Origin: CAYOWQ01 sp964407695
GTDB lineage: Bacteria; Planctomycetota; Phycisphaerae; Phycisphaerales; SM1A02
Direction of reading: 5' to 3'
DNA: 64,000 nucleotides
Assembly: GCA_964407695.1 (NCBI GenBank)
Contig: CAYOWQ010000011.1
Location: forward strand, 1-64,000
A program made the translations under genes and the position numbers. The first letter of the stretch is position 1; the number at the start of each line of letters is the position of its first letter. Shown here one piece after another: positions 53,131 through 62,035 of this stretch. Under the pieces are notes generated by a model. That model ran no database searches and was not told where the DNA came from. It saw only the letters and a list, made by a program, of their open reading frames with translations.

Positions 53131-54435
53131 ATGAGGAACATGCCTCCCCGAATCGTCATTCTTGGCGGCGGCTTCGCCGGAGCGTACTGTGCGCAGGCGC
53201 TGCTGCGCAAACTCAGACGCGACGAAGCTGAGGTGACGCTCATTGATCGGCACAACTATTTCGTCTTTCATCCGCTGCTTATTGAAGCGGGGACAGGAAG
53301 CCTCGAACCGCGGCACGCCGTGGTACCGATTCGCGACTTCATCAAACGAGGCCGTTTCCTCATGGGGGAGGTCGAGAGCGTCGATCTGAGGGGCAGTTCA
53401 GTTGGTGTGCGGATTGGAGATGCACCCCCGACGGAGCTGAGATTCGACCATCTTGTCGTGGCGCTGGGCAGTGTCACCCGGATGCCACCCGTGCCCGGGC
53501 TCCGAGAACATGGTCGCATGATGAAGGATCTGGGCGATGCCGTGGCGCTTCGGGATCGAATGGTTCGCCTGCTTGAGGAGGCAAACGCGACCGATGATGA
53601 ATCGCGGCAACGCGAGCTTCTGTCGATGGTGATCGTGGGCGGGAATTTCACCGGAGTCGAAGTGGCCGGCGAGTTCGAGATGTTTCTAGGGCGGGCAGTT
53701 GCCCGGTACCCGAACGTCTTCGACAACGCGTATCACATCAGCTTGGTTGAGTCCGAGGGCCGCATTCTGACGCCACTGTCTCCCTCACTTTCGGAGTATG
53801 CGACCAAGGCTTTGCGATCACGAGGGATCGAAGTTCGGCTCAATGAAAAGGCTGTGCGCATCGACGACGACTCAGTGGAGCTTTCGAGCGGCGAGCGGAT
53901 CAACGCCCGAACGGTGATCTGGACGGCAGGCATCGGCCCGAATCCATGCATGCAGACCTGGGGACTGCCCGTGGATCAACGCGGATTCATTCAATGCGAG
54001 CGCGACCTGAGAGTGAGAGGGCACCAGACGATCTGGGGCATTGGCGACCTTGCGGTCAATCTGGGGCCGGACAGCCAGGCCTACCCGGCCACAGCCCAGC
54101 ACGCCATTCGCGAGGGAACGGCGTGTGCAGAGAATCTGGTTCGCACACTCCGAGGGCAGTCAACCGTTCATTGTGACCTGACCAATCAGGGTTCGATCGC
54201 CGCACTTGGTTGCAGGACGGGTGTCGCTCAGGTCTTCGGCATCAGACTCTCGGGCTTTCCGGCATGGTTTCTCTGGAGGACGGTGTACCTCATGAAGATG
54301 CCAACCCTGGCACGGAAGATTCGAGTCGCGCTGGATTGGACGCTCGATCTCGTCTTCCGGCCTGATATTGTCGAACTTGGGGTGCACCGCGTGAGCCCTG
54401 CACCAACGGCTCCGCAGCCGACGAAGGCGGTCTGA
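53131..54435 (+). CDS. Type II NADH dehydrogenase-like FAD oxidoreductase
   Basis: Single-subunit flavoprotein of 434 residues that transfers electrons from NADH to quinone without proton pumping. The first Rossmann motif (RIVILGGGFAGAYCAQALL) binds FAD, and the second (LSMVIVGGNFTGVEVAGEFE) binds NADH. YFVFHPLLIEAGTGSLEPRH and TVIWTAGIGPNPCMQTWGL are characteristic, as is GIGDLAVNLGPDSQAYPATA near the C-terminus. A C-terminal amphipathic or hydrophobic segment (SGFPAWFLWRTVYLMKMPT) fits membrane attachment. The start is ATG at 53131 or 53140. It follows the GH35-like gene by 25 bases and faces the DUF155 gene. Confidence 0.93.
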   Translation: MRNMPPRIVILGGGFAGAYCAQALLRKLRRDEAEVTLIDRHNYFVFHPLLIEAGTGSLEPRHAVVPIRDFIKRGRFLMGEVESVDLRGSSVGVRIGDAPPTELRFDHLVVALGSVTRMPPVPGLREHGRMMKDLGDAVALRDRMVRLLEEANATDDESRQRELLSMVIVGGNFTGVEVAGEFEMFLGRAVARYPNVFDNAYHISLVESEGRILTPLSPSLSEYATKALRSRGIEVRLNEKAVRIDDDSVELSSGERINARTVIWTAGIGPNPCMQTWGLPVDQRGFIQCERDLRVRGHQTIWGIGDLAVNLGPDSQAYPATAQHAIREGTACAENLVRTLRGQSTVHCDLTNQGSIAALGCRTGVAQVFGIRLSGFPAWFLWRTVYLMKMPTLARKIRVALDWTLDLVFRPDIVELGVHRVSPAPTAPQPTKAV

Positions 54436-54448
54436 AGGCCGGTGTCGG

Positions 54449-55567
54449 TCACGCCGGAGTGCGAAGTGACATTACAACCTCAAAAGCAATCAGAAGGATG
54501 ATGATCCACTCAAGGACTTCCATGCGCACTGTCGTCTGCCGATCGTCGAGCTTCTGATAGATGCTTTCGATGGTTTCCAGCTTGCGCAGGATTGACGCGT
54601 CCCACTCGGGAATATGGAATCGTTCTGACGCAGCGTGATAGATACGGGCCAGATACTGATCGCCAAGAAGCTTCAGCGAGTTATTGACTCCTTCAAAGAG
54701 CAGCGCTGCATCCACCTGCAGGCGGCCGAGCCGGCGCATGTTCGCCATGCGTTTGAACAGGCCTTGCCGCCGCGAAACTGAGGCATAAGCCCCGTCGAGC
54801 GTGTCATCGAGCTGTTCATCGAGGTGGCGCAGCTCGAGGAGTTCGACGTTGGCGAATTCCAATGCCGCCACCACGTCCTCGCACTCCCGTTCAAGGACCA
54901 TGGAAGCATTCCAGTCGATGATCGAAACTTCTCCCGGACGGTATGACCATTGACTCAGCAATGCCTCGGCGGCCTGCTGATCGGAGAGGGGCTGAGTCTC
55001 AGCGCGAAGGACCTGGGCGATGCCACGAGTATGGCGGCGGGCGAATTCAAGACGATCTGTCTGAGGGCCGGTGCAGCCCGCATCTGCCTCGTCGTCAATC
55101 GAGTCCACTCGATAGACAACGTAATCCTCCATGCCGGTGCCCAATCGAGGGCGATCCACGGATTCACCGAGGACTTGAAGTAATTGTCTCACCCGGGTGT
55201 GGGCGTCGTTGAAAAGACCCGGGTGGTCGTAGATCTGTTCTGCCAGTCGAGGCATTTCGTCCAGAGGCTCGTCAAACGGGACGTGATAGCCAACGCTCGC
55301 CGCCCCGAAGTCATAGAGAACGACCTCCACAGCGCTGACGGTGCGTCCCTCGAGTAGCTCGGAGTTCCCCGACTGAAAGAGGCGCAACGGCGGCGGCCGG
55401 TAGGCAAAGTAGGCCGGGCTTCGGCGACGCCTCCGGATGTTCTCTCGCTGGGCGGTGTGACTGAGGTATTGCTCGGCTTTATCCAGATCGATTGCGAATC
55501 CAACATCAACGGCAAACATGACGATGCATGTGCCGCGCAGTTTCGGCGAGAACCCTGAATCGGGCAT
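54449..55567 (-). CDS. DUF155/RMD1-family membrane protein
   Basis: Protein of 372 residues in the family that includes yeast Rmd1 and Sif2-type proteins. The N-terminal half has EVVLYDFGAASVGYHVPFDE. The C-terminal half is helical and ends with the signature RFHIPEWDASILRKLETIES, IYQKLDDRQTTVRMEVLEWI and a single hydrophobic helix (about 350-366, IIILLIAFEVVMSL). The bacterial members are uncharacterised; eukaryotic ones act in mitochondrial organisation. It is convergent with the dehydrogenase (13-base gap) and divergent from the ketosynthase operon. Confidence 0.85.
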   Translation of the reverse strand: MPDSGFSPKLRGTCIVMFAVDVGFAIDLDKAEQYLSHTAQRENIRRRRRSPAYFAYRPPPLRLFQSGNSELLEGRTVSAVEVVLYDFGAASVGYHVPFDEPLDEMPRLAEQIYDHPGLFNDAHTRVRQLLQVLGESVDRPRLGTGMEDYVVYRVDSIDDEADAGCTGPQTDRLEFARRHTRGIAQVLRAETQPLSDQQAAEALLSQWSYRPGEVSIIDWNASMVLERECEDVVAALEFANVELLELRHLDEQLDDTLDGAYASVSRRQGLFKRMANMRRLGRLQVDAALLFEGVNNSLKLLGDQYLARIYHAASERFHIPEWDASILRKLETIESIYQKLDDRQTTVRMEVLEWIIILLIAFEVVMSLRTPA

Positions 55568-55644
55568 GCTGACAGCATAGGGACCGGAGTCAATCGCCGT
55601 CTGAGGCGCGGGGTGCTGCGATCAGAGCGACGCCCGCCTACACT

Positions 55645-56994
55645 ATGCCCCTCATGGCTCAATCTCGGCGGCATCGCCGCGTGGTTTTGACAGGTTTGGG
55701 GCCGATCTGCGGCCTGGGTGTCGGACTGGAACCGTTCTGGACCGGACTCTGTGACGGGCGGTCGGCCGTCCGTCCGATGGAGCGTTTCGACGCCCGGGGC
55801 TTCTCATGCAGTGCGGGCGTTGAAGTTCCTGATGGCACCTTCGACGTCAAGTCGGTCGTGCCCAAGTCGTACCGCAAGGCAACCAAGGTCATGGCTCGAG
55901 ATATTGAGCTTGCGGTCGGCGCTGCCGCATCGGCCGTCGCCCACGCTGGGTTGATGACGAAAGGCACGAATCCCGACGTGGCGCCAACCCTCGCTCCGGG
56001 ACGAATGGGTTGCCATATTGGCGCGGGCCTGATCGCGGCGGAGGAAGACGAGTTGACCGCGGCCCTTGCAAGTAGCCGCCGGGAGGACGGCAGCTTTGAC
56101 TTGTCCGCATGGGGTTCGACAGGCATGACGAATCTCACTCCGCTCTGGCTGCTCAAGTACCTCCCGAACATGCTGGCGTGCCATGTGACGATCATTCATG
56201 ATTGTCAGGGACCGTCCAATACGATCACGTGTGCAGAGGCATCGAGCGGGCTTTCGATCGGCGAAAGCATGCGGGTGATTGGTCGAGGTGATGCGGATGC
56301 ATGTCTCTCCGGTGGGGCAGAGTCAAAGTTGAATCTGATGGGATTCCTGCGCCAGCAGTTCGCCGGGCGGCTCGCGCCTGATGTTGAAGGCGAACCATTC
56401 GAGGCTCGAGTGAAACCGTTCGATGCCGACGCTTCGGGGACGGTGCTCGGCGAAGGTGGCGGAATTCTCGTGGTTGAGGCCCTGGAGACGGCGCGGGCGC
56501 GCGGAGGTCGTGCCATCGCTGAATTGATGGGATTCGGCGCCAGTCAGGGATTCTGCCCGGATACGGTCGGAGTTGAATTGGATGCGGAGGAATCAGGCAT
56601 CTCCGACGCGATGGAGGGTGCCTTGGACGAGGCAGAGGTTCGACCCGATGAAATTGACGCAATCGTCCCGCTTGGGTCCGGGATTCCCGCTGTAGATCGC
56701 GCAGAATGCCGAGCGATTCAACGGGTCTTCGGAGATCGGTCCCGAGAAATTCCGATCCTTACCATCGTGCCGAATGTCGGCGAATGTGGTGCGGGCGCGG
56801 GGGCACTTCAATTGATCGCAGCTGCGCAAGCCATAGCCACTCAGATGTTGCCGACACGAATGAATACGACGAACTCGCCCGGTCTGACCGCGTCGAAGGC
56901 GCCCGCCTCCAGGACTCGTCTTCGCCGCGTCTTGGTTTCGACCTGTGGCATGGGTGGCCAGAACGTTGCCATGATCCTGGGGTCCATGGAATGA
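55645..56994 (+). CDS. Ketosynthase-like protein, probable chain-length factor
   Basis: Thiolase-fold KAS protein of 449 residues that heads a three-gene operon. Overall layout matches FabF (VVLTGLGPICGLGVGLEPFW, GPSNTITCAEASSGLSIGES, GDADACLSGGAESKLNLMG). Against FabF, the active-site Cys position holds Glu198 (TCAEAS in place of TACTS). The first catalytic His in AHGT is replaced (PLGSGIPAVDRAE), and the second in GHLxGAAG reads GECGAGAG. All three catalytic residues are thus lost, as in chain-length factors that pair with an active ketosynthase. Its stop overlaps the next gene (ATGA). The start is 55645 or an ATG three codons later. Confidence 0.85.
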   Translation: MPLMAQSRRHRRVVLTGLGPICGLGVGLEPFWTGLCDGRSAVRPMERFDARGFSCSAGVEVPDGTFDVKSVVPKSYRKATKVMARDIELAVGAAASAVAHAGLMTKGTNPDVAPTLAPGRMGCHIGAGLIAAEEDELTAALASSRREDGSFDLSAWGSTGMTNLTPLWLLKYLPNMLACHVTIIHDCQGPSNTITCAEASSGLSIGESMRVIGRGDADACLSGGAESKLNLMGFLRQQFAGRLAPDVEGEPFEARVKPFDADASGTVLGEGGGILVVEALETARARGGRAIAELMGFGASQGFCPDTVGVELDAEESGISDAMEGALDEAEVRPDEIDAIVPLGSGIPAVDRAECRAIQRVFGDRSREIPILTIVPNVGECGAGAGALQLIAAAQAIATQMLPTRMNTTNSPGLTASKAPASRTRLRRVLVSTCGMGGQNVAMILGSME

Positions 56995-58328
56995 ATCCGA
57001 GCAATGCAGAGACCCGGGTCGTGATTACCGGCATGGGCTGGGTGACGCCGCTGGGGCACGACCTCGAAAGCGTCTGGAAGCGCTTGATGGCGGGGGAGTC
57101 CGGCGTTTCACCGATCGATCGGTTTGACGCGAGAACATTTCCGACGACGTTCGCCGCACAGGTTCGCAACTACGACTTCAGGAAATACGTCGAAGATCCG
57201 ATCGTCCATGAGCACGCCGGGCTGAATTCGCAGTTTGTATTGGGGGCGGCACGACAGGCGTGGGAGCAAGCCGGCTTGAAGACCAGCAACGGGCTCAACA
57301 AAAAACGCATCGGTCTGTATCTCGGGGCGGGTGAAGGTGTGCTCGATTTCGAGAACTACGTTGGGTCGAATCTGGCGGGCTGGGATGAATCGGCCGGCAA
57401 GGTGGATTCCGTCAAGTGGGCCCAATCGGCCTTGCAGGGAATGACGGCGTGGCGTGAAGTTGAGCAGGAGCCCAACATGCCGCTCGCGCACCTCGCACGC
57501 GAGTTTGGAATTCGAGGGCCGGCCTACAACTGCCTGACTGCCTGCGCGGCGAGCACACAGGCCATCGGAGAAGCGTTCAGCATTCTCAGGCATGGCACCG
57601 CGGACGTCATGATGGCGGGCGGCACCCACACCATGATCCATGTGCTCGGCATCACGGGGTTCAATCGGCTCACCGCGTTGTCCACAAGCAAGGGAGAATG
57701 TGTCCGAGCATCCAAACCGTTCAGCCGGGCTCGTGATGGATTCGTGATGGGCGAAGGCGCAGGCGTGGTCATCCTCGAAACGCTGGAACATGCCCGAAAA
57801 CGAAGAGCAACGGCGCTCGCCGAAGTCATCGGATATGGTTCGAGTGCGGACGCATTTCGAATTACCGATATTCAGCCGGAAGGGCGTGGGGCTGCGGCCG
57901 CAATGCAGCAGGCGCTTCGGCAAGCGGGCCTCTCACCACACCAACTGGATTCCAAGGGCCGACCTCCGGTGCACTACATCTCTGCTCACGGCACAGGGAC
58001 GAAGGAGAACGATTCGATCGAAACCCTTGCGGTCAAATCGGTCTTTGGTGATCTCGCCAAGTCAGTTCCGATGAGCTCGATCAAGTCGATGATGGGCCAC
58101 CTGATCGCGGCGGCCGGAGCGGTCGAACTGATCACCTGCGTGCTGGCGATACGTGAGAACATGCTGCCCCCTACGATCAACCTGCTGGACCCGGATCCGG
58201 AACTCGATCTGGACTATGTTCCCAATGTCTCCCGGCGGGCGGAAATCGACGTGTGCCTCTCGAACTCGTTCGGATTCGGCGGGCAAAACGACACGTTGGT
58301 CATCCGACGATTCAACGAGGCGGATTGA
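56991..58328 (+). CDS. Beta-ketoacyl-ACP synthase, catalytically intact (FabF/KS-alpha-like)
   Basis: Condensing enzyme of 445 residues that extends acyl or polyketide chains from malonyl-ACP. Catalytic Cys185 lies in YNCLTACAASTQAIGEAFSI, His333 in YISAHGTGTKENDSIETLAV and His370 in SSIKSMMGHLIAAAGAVELI, the full Cys-His-His triad. The start (MNPSNAETRVVITGMGWVTP) overlaps the preceding stop; a longer reading from 56706 lies inside the first gene. With the degenerate first protein it resembles the KS/CLF heterodimers of type II polyketide or aryl-polyene-like pathways. No ACP, acyltransferase or reductase gene is next to it in this window. Confidence 0.95.
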   Translation: MNPSNAETRVVITGMGWVTPLGHDLESVWKRLMAGESGVSPIDRFDARTFPTTFAAQVRNYDFRKYVEDPIVHEHAGLNSQFVLGAARQAWEQAGLKTSNGLNKKRIGLYLGAGEGVLDFENYVGSNLAGWDESAGKVDSVKWAQSALQGMTAWREVEQEPNMPLAHLAREFGIRGPAYNCLTACAASTQAIGEAFSILRHGTADVMMAGGTHTMIHVLGITGFNRLTALSTSKGECVRASKPFSRARDGFVMGEGAGVVILETLEHARKRRATALAEVIGYGSSADAFRITDIQPEGRGAAAAMQQALRQAGLSPHQLDSKGRPPVHYISAHGTGTKENDSIETLAVKSVFGDLAKSVPMSSIKSMMGHLIAAAGAVELITCVLAIRENMLPPTINLLDPDPELDLDYVPNVSRRAEIDVCLSNSFGFGGQNDTLVIRRFNEAD

Positions 58329-59032
58329 TGGATGTAAAGCGCACGTGGGCCCGATGGATGTGGGCTGCCGGCGCTGTCCTTCTGCTGATCGGCGGGGGAT
58401 TGTGGTTCGGCACGCGCGTGCAACCTCGCTGGTTTCATCAGAGGCAACAGGTTGGACAGGGGGCCAGCGATGCAGCGTGGCGATTCGAGCAGGACGTGGT
58501 GTCGGAGATGCAGAAAATCAGGGATGAGAATCCATGGGCGCTTCGCATCGATGAGGCGATGCTGAACAACTGGTTCGCAACGAGGCTCCAGGCTTGGGTA
58601 CAGAATCAGGGTGGAATGGAGGCGGTAGAGTCGCTCGGCGAAGTTCGGGCCCGGTGCAGGTCCGGGGCGGTCGACCTCGGCATTGAGCATGGCGGACGGG
58701 TGGCGTCGATCACGATTGGCGTCTCCGGTCCGACCGGGGCTCAGGCGGTGACCATCGACGGCTTGTCTCTGGGTTTGCTCCCGTTGGATCCACGATCCGG
58801 AGAGTGGTTGCTTGGGCACATCGCGGGGGAAGAAACTATCCGATCATGGAAAGATGATTCCGTCATCGGCGAGGCGTTGAGGCAATTGCTCTCCGAAGGG
58901 TTGCCAGTCCGGGAGGTTCCCCTCAGCGATGGTCGAACCGTGTTGATCGAGGACGTTCAGGTCCGACAAGGCGCCATCTTTGTGAAGTTTGTCACAAGCC
59001 GGCGTTCCAACCAGCCCGATCTCCCGAGATGA
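58328..59032 (+). CDS. Single-pass membrane-anchored protein in ketosynthase operon
   Basis: Unrecognised protein of 234 residues. The ATG at 58328 shares one base with the ketosynthase stop (TGATG), which fixes the start over a longer reading from 58253. A short basic N-terminus and one transmembrane helix (11-28, MWAAGAVLLLIGGGLWFG) are followed by a soluble extracytoplasmic domain. It includes NPWALRIDEAMLNNWFATRL and VASITIGVSGPTGAQAVTID. The ALRIDEAMLNNWF segment resembles small envelope proteins found beside fatty-acid-like synthases in other genomes, a weak impression. It probably acts with the KS pair in making or placing a lipid or polyene. Confidence 0.78.
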   Translation: MDVKRTWARWMWAAGAVLLLIGGGLWFGTRVQPRWFHQRQQVGQGASDAAWRFEQDVVSEMQKIRDENPWALRIDEAMLNNWFATRLQAWVQNQGGMEAVESLGEVRARCRSGAVDLGIEHGGRVASITIGVSGPTGAQAVTIDGLSLGLLPLDPRSGEWLLGHIAGEETIRSWKDDSVIGEALRQLLSEGLPVREVPLSDGRTVLIEDVQVRQGAIFVKFVTSRRSNQPDLPR

Positions 59033-59242
59033 GCTTCTGCCCGACAAAGAAAAAGGACCAGGCCAGCCCCCACAGCCAGCCCAGCCCTGCTCTGCGCTCG
59101 AGTTGCAAGGAGCCACAACTGCTCTCCCGAGGGGAGGATATCACGAACCATCTGCTCTGCAAACAGAAATTCGCTCCTTTGGTAAGGATGTCTGATTCCA
59201 TTCCAGACGTCTCGACAGGAACGAGGTTCAACGGCTCCTAGA
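59033..59242. other. Non-coding spacer before the AddB-like gene
   Basis: The 210-base gap contains an inverted repeat around CTCCCGAGGGGAG near 59132 and no convincing gene. A minus-strand reading of 79 codons (58992-59231) with a hydrophobic stretch overlaps the preceding gene and looks like chance. No T-rich terminator or clear promoter was found. Confidence 0.4.
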
Positions 59243-62035
59243 GTGGCCTGCATGTTCGTGGATAGACCCTTGCGAATCGACCGTGTCTTCCTTGATTGGA
59301 ACCGCCCGCTCATGAGATCCGCGGCGGAATGGCTAATCAGTCACGCGCGGGTGAATGGAGAGATCGATCTCGAGGAAAGGATTTGTGTCGTCCCCGGCCG
59401 GCGGGCTGGACGCTTGCTGTTGATGCGTCTGGCGGAGGGGGCGCAGGCTGAAGGACTGGTGCTTCGGCCCCCACGGATTGTGACGCCGAGTTCGCTGGCT
59501 CTGGCGTGCGCGGAACGGATGCCGGCAACATCGTCGGATGCGGAGGCAGTCCTGGTTTGGATGGAGGCACTCCAGGGGTTGGAAGAAGGGCAGCGGCGCG
59601 TTCTGGCGAAGGAAGTCCCGGCTGGAATTCGGGGGTGGGTCAGGTTGGCGAAGGTAGCTATGCGGCTGCGTCGGGAGTTGAGTTGGGAAATGGTGACTTT
59701 TGATGATGTGCGACAAACGTGCGAGAGGATGGAGCGATGGGGCGAAGCGAAGCGATGGGAAGTCCTCGGCAACGTTGAGTCCGACGTTGGAGAGCGACTC
59801 AGAAAGCTGGGGCTCATGGATCAGGACGATGCTGAGCAGCGGGTGGCATCGTCCGAGACTCGATGTCGGAAGATCGTGCTGGTCGGGATCGTGGAACTCT
59901 CCAGGCGACAGCGACAGGTGCTTGATGGATGGGGAGACGAGGTGACAGCATTGATCCACGCACCGGAGCGTTGCGAAGGTGGATTCGACCCGACAGGTTG
60001 CCCCGATCCCGCCTGGTGGAGCGAGCAGGACATTGAGGTCTCTGATGACGCGATCCACCTCGCCAACGATGCCGAGGATCAGGCTCAGCAAGTGCTCCGG
60101 TGCATCTCGTCGCATGGCGGTAGGCTCAGCACCGATGAATTCATGGTCGGGGTCTGTGATCCTGGTGCTGTCGGGGCATTGATTGCGGCGGGTGAATGGG
60201 CTGATGTGCCGATGCGGTCCGCTGCGGGCGTTGCGATTGAACAAACGGGGCCGTGGATTCTCGGGCAATTGGTCGTTGATTGGCTCAATGATCGGCGATT
60301 CTCAACCTTGAGTGCCTTGATGCGGCATCCGGATCTGGAGAGAGTACTCGTCGCAGGGGGACTCACCGGAGTCTGGGAAACCGGCCTTGACGAATACGCG
60401 ACGGAAAGGCTGCCTCGCTGGGTTGACGATGACTCGTCAGCGGCTACAGGGCAACCTGAGTTGATCCGGACGGCCCGTGACGCTCTGGATCTGTTGTTGC
60501 GGCCGCTGCGAAATGCCCAGGGACAACTCGATGCGACTGCGCTGGCGTGGCAGAAGGTCCTCACGGAGGTCTATGGAGGACGCGAGCAGGTTGAACCGCG
60601 ATCCCTGACGGCGGTTGAAGCCTTGCTGGATGCCGCGTCGATCGTGACTCAGGTCCACGCTCGGCTCGCCCGCAGTCACGTGAATGCCGGACGTGACGGT
60701 GAGACCCTGTGGTTTGTCCTCCAGATGGCAGGTGGTTCGCAGGTGGCCGAGCCGTCGGAAGGGCGGATTGAGATGGCAGGCTGGTTGGAGCTTGCGCCTG
60801 ATGACGCACCCGCATTGATTCTGACGAGCTTCAACGAAGGCAAGGTTCCATCCTCGAGCGGATCGGATGCATTCCTGCCCGACGGTCTACGGCGGGCGCT
60901 CGGCCTGCCGAACGAGGCACAACGCCATGGACGTGACGCCTTTCTCCTGCAAACGATCCTTTATTCCAAGCAGTGCGTGCAGTTTGTTGTGCCGCGACAG
61001 GACAGCCTTGGCCAGCCACTGATGCCGAGCCGGCTCCTGATGCAGGTTGACGAGAATCGAATCGGACATCGATTGAGGCTGCTGATGGCCGAACTACCGA
61101 ATCTCGAGCGACGAGCGATTGGGCTGGTTTCAGGAGACGTTGGCGGCATCCCCATGCCGGAACTGCCCGAAGACATGGCGGTACCGGAATCGATGCGGGT
61201 GACCGACTTCAAGGCGTATCTGAATTGCCCTCGGCGATATGCGATGAGCCGACTTCTGGGGCTTGAGGCGTCAAGCGATGCGGCCGAGGAGATGTCGCCC
61301 CCGGTCTTTGGCAATCTCATTCATCGGGTGCTTCAACGTTTTGGGGAGAATGAAACCGCCCGAGACGAGATGCGGCCGGAACACATTGAATCCTATCTCG
61401 AGGATGCCTTGGATCGGCTGGCCCGAAGTGAATTCGGGCGATACCCCTCGACCGCAATCCGTGTGCAGCTGATGCGAATTCGCAGTCGGTTGCGTGTGTT
61501 CGCCGCGAGGCAGGCTGAGATGACGAAGGAAGGATGGCGGATTCGACAGGTCGAGGTGAGCCTGCCGGACGACGCGATGCTGGTCATTCCCGGGGAATCG
61601 CCGATGCGAGTAACCGGCCGCATCGACCGGATCGACCAATTCGGCGACCAACCGCGATTTCGACTGATGGATTACAAGACGGGAGAAGATGGGGAAGAGC
61701 CGGGCAAGACGCACCGAAAAGGTCGAAAGGGAGCGGAGGAGTGGATCGAACTTCAACTGCCCCTCTATGGCCGCCTGGGTTCGGGAAAGCTGTTTCATGG
61801 GCAGGCGGAGCTCGGATATTTCCTGCTTCCCAAGAGTGAGAGCGATGTGCGGTTCGCGGCGGGCGGATGGAATGAGTTGGAGGTTGACAGCGCCATCGAT
61901 AAGGCGATCGAGATCGTGAGGGCGGTACGACGGGGCGAATTCGCCGTGAACGACGAGAGCCGTGGTTCCTTTGATCCATTCCGTCGGATTCTTCGGGTGA
62001 ATGTGTGGTCACCAGATGCAGGGGAGGGCGAGTGA
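59243..62035 (+). CDS. AddB-like PD-(D/E)XK nuclease subunit
   Basis: Subunit of an AddAB-type helicase-nuclease for double-strand break repair, 930 residues. The N-terminal two thirds are helicase-like but degenerate (ICVVPGRRAGRLLLMRLAEG, with no intact Walker A). The C-terminal RecB-type nuclease (about 650-900) starts MRVTDFKAYLNCPRRYAM, then FGNLIHRVLQRF, VTGRIDRIDQFGD and FRLMDYKTGED (the catalytic Asp and Lys), and IELQLPLYGRL. Only one Cys is seen in the region where AddB proteins usually have a Cys cluster for an Fe-S site. The start is GTG at 59243 or ATG at 59252. Its stop overlaps the start of the helicase gene (GTGA). Confidence 0.9.
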   Translation: MACMFVDRPLRIDRVFLDWNRPLMRSAAEWLISHARVNGEIDLEERICVVPGRRAGRLLLMRLAEGAQAEGLVLRPPRIVTPSSLALACAERMPATSSDAEAVLVWMEALQGLEEGQRRVLAKEVPAGIRGWVRLAKVAMRLRRELSWEMVTFDDVRQTCERMERWGEAKRWEVLGNVESDVGERLRKLGLMDQDDAEQRVASSETRCRKIVLVGIVELSRRQRQVLDGWGDEVTALIHAPERCEGGFDPTGCPDPAWWSEQDIEVSDDAIHLANDAEDQAQQVLRCISSHGGRLSTDEFMVGVCDPGAVGALIAAGEWADVPMRSAAGVAIEQTGPWILGQLVVDWLNDRRFSTLSALMRHPDLERVLVAGGLTGVWETGLDEYATERLPRWVDDDSSAATGQPELIRTARDALDLLLRPLRNAQGQLDATALAWQKVLTEVYGGREQVEPRSLTAVEALLDAASIVTQVHARLARSHVNAGRDGETLWFVLQMAGGSQVAEPSEGRIEMAGWLELAPDDAPALILTSFNEGKVPSSSGSDAFLPDGLRRALGLPNEAQRHGRDAFLLQTILYSKQCVQFVVPRQDSLGQPLMPSRLLMQVDENRIGHRLRLLMAELPNLERRAIGLVSGDVGGIPMPELPEDMAVPESMRVTDFKAYLNCPRRYAMSRLLGLEASSDAAEEMSPPVFGNLIHRVLQRFGENETARDEMRPEHIESYLEDALDRLARSEFGRYPSTAIRVQLMRIRSRLRVFAARQAEMTKEGWRIRQVEVSLPDDAMLVIPGESPMRVTGRIDRIDQFGDQPRFRLMDYKTGEDGEEPGKTHRKGRKGAEEWIELQLPLYGRLGSGKLFHGQAELGYFLLPKSESDVRFAAGGWNELEVDSAIDKAIEIVRAVRRGEFAVNDESRGSFDPFRRILRVNVWSPDAGEGE

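Noticed and set aside
56706..56990. Extended N-terminus for the second ketosynthase
   Set aside because: The extra 95 residues are an out-of-frame reading of the first ketosynthase; the ATG at 56991 with a 4-base overlap fits.
58992..59231. 79-codon minus-strand frame with a hydrophobic stretch
   Set aside because: Overlaps the end of the KS-operon membrane protein, lacks a ribosome site and resembles nothing.
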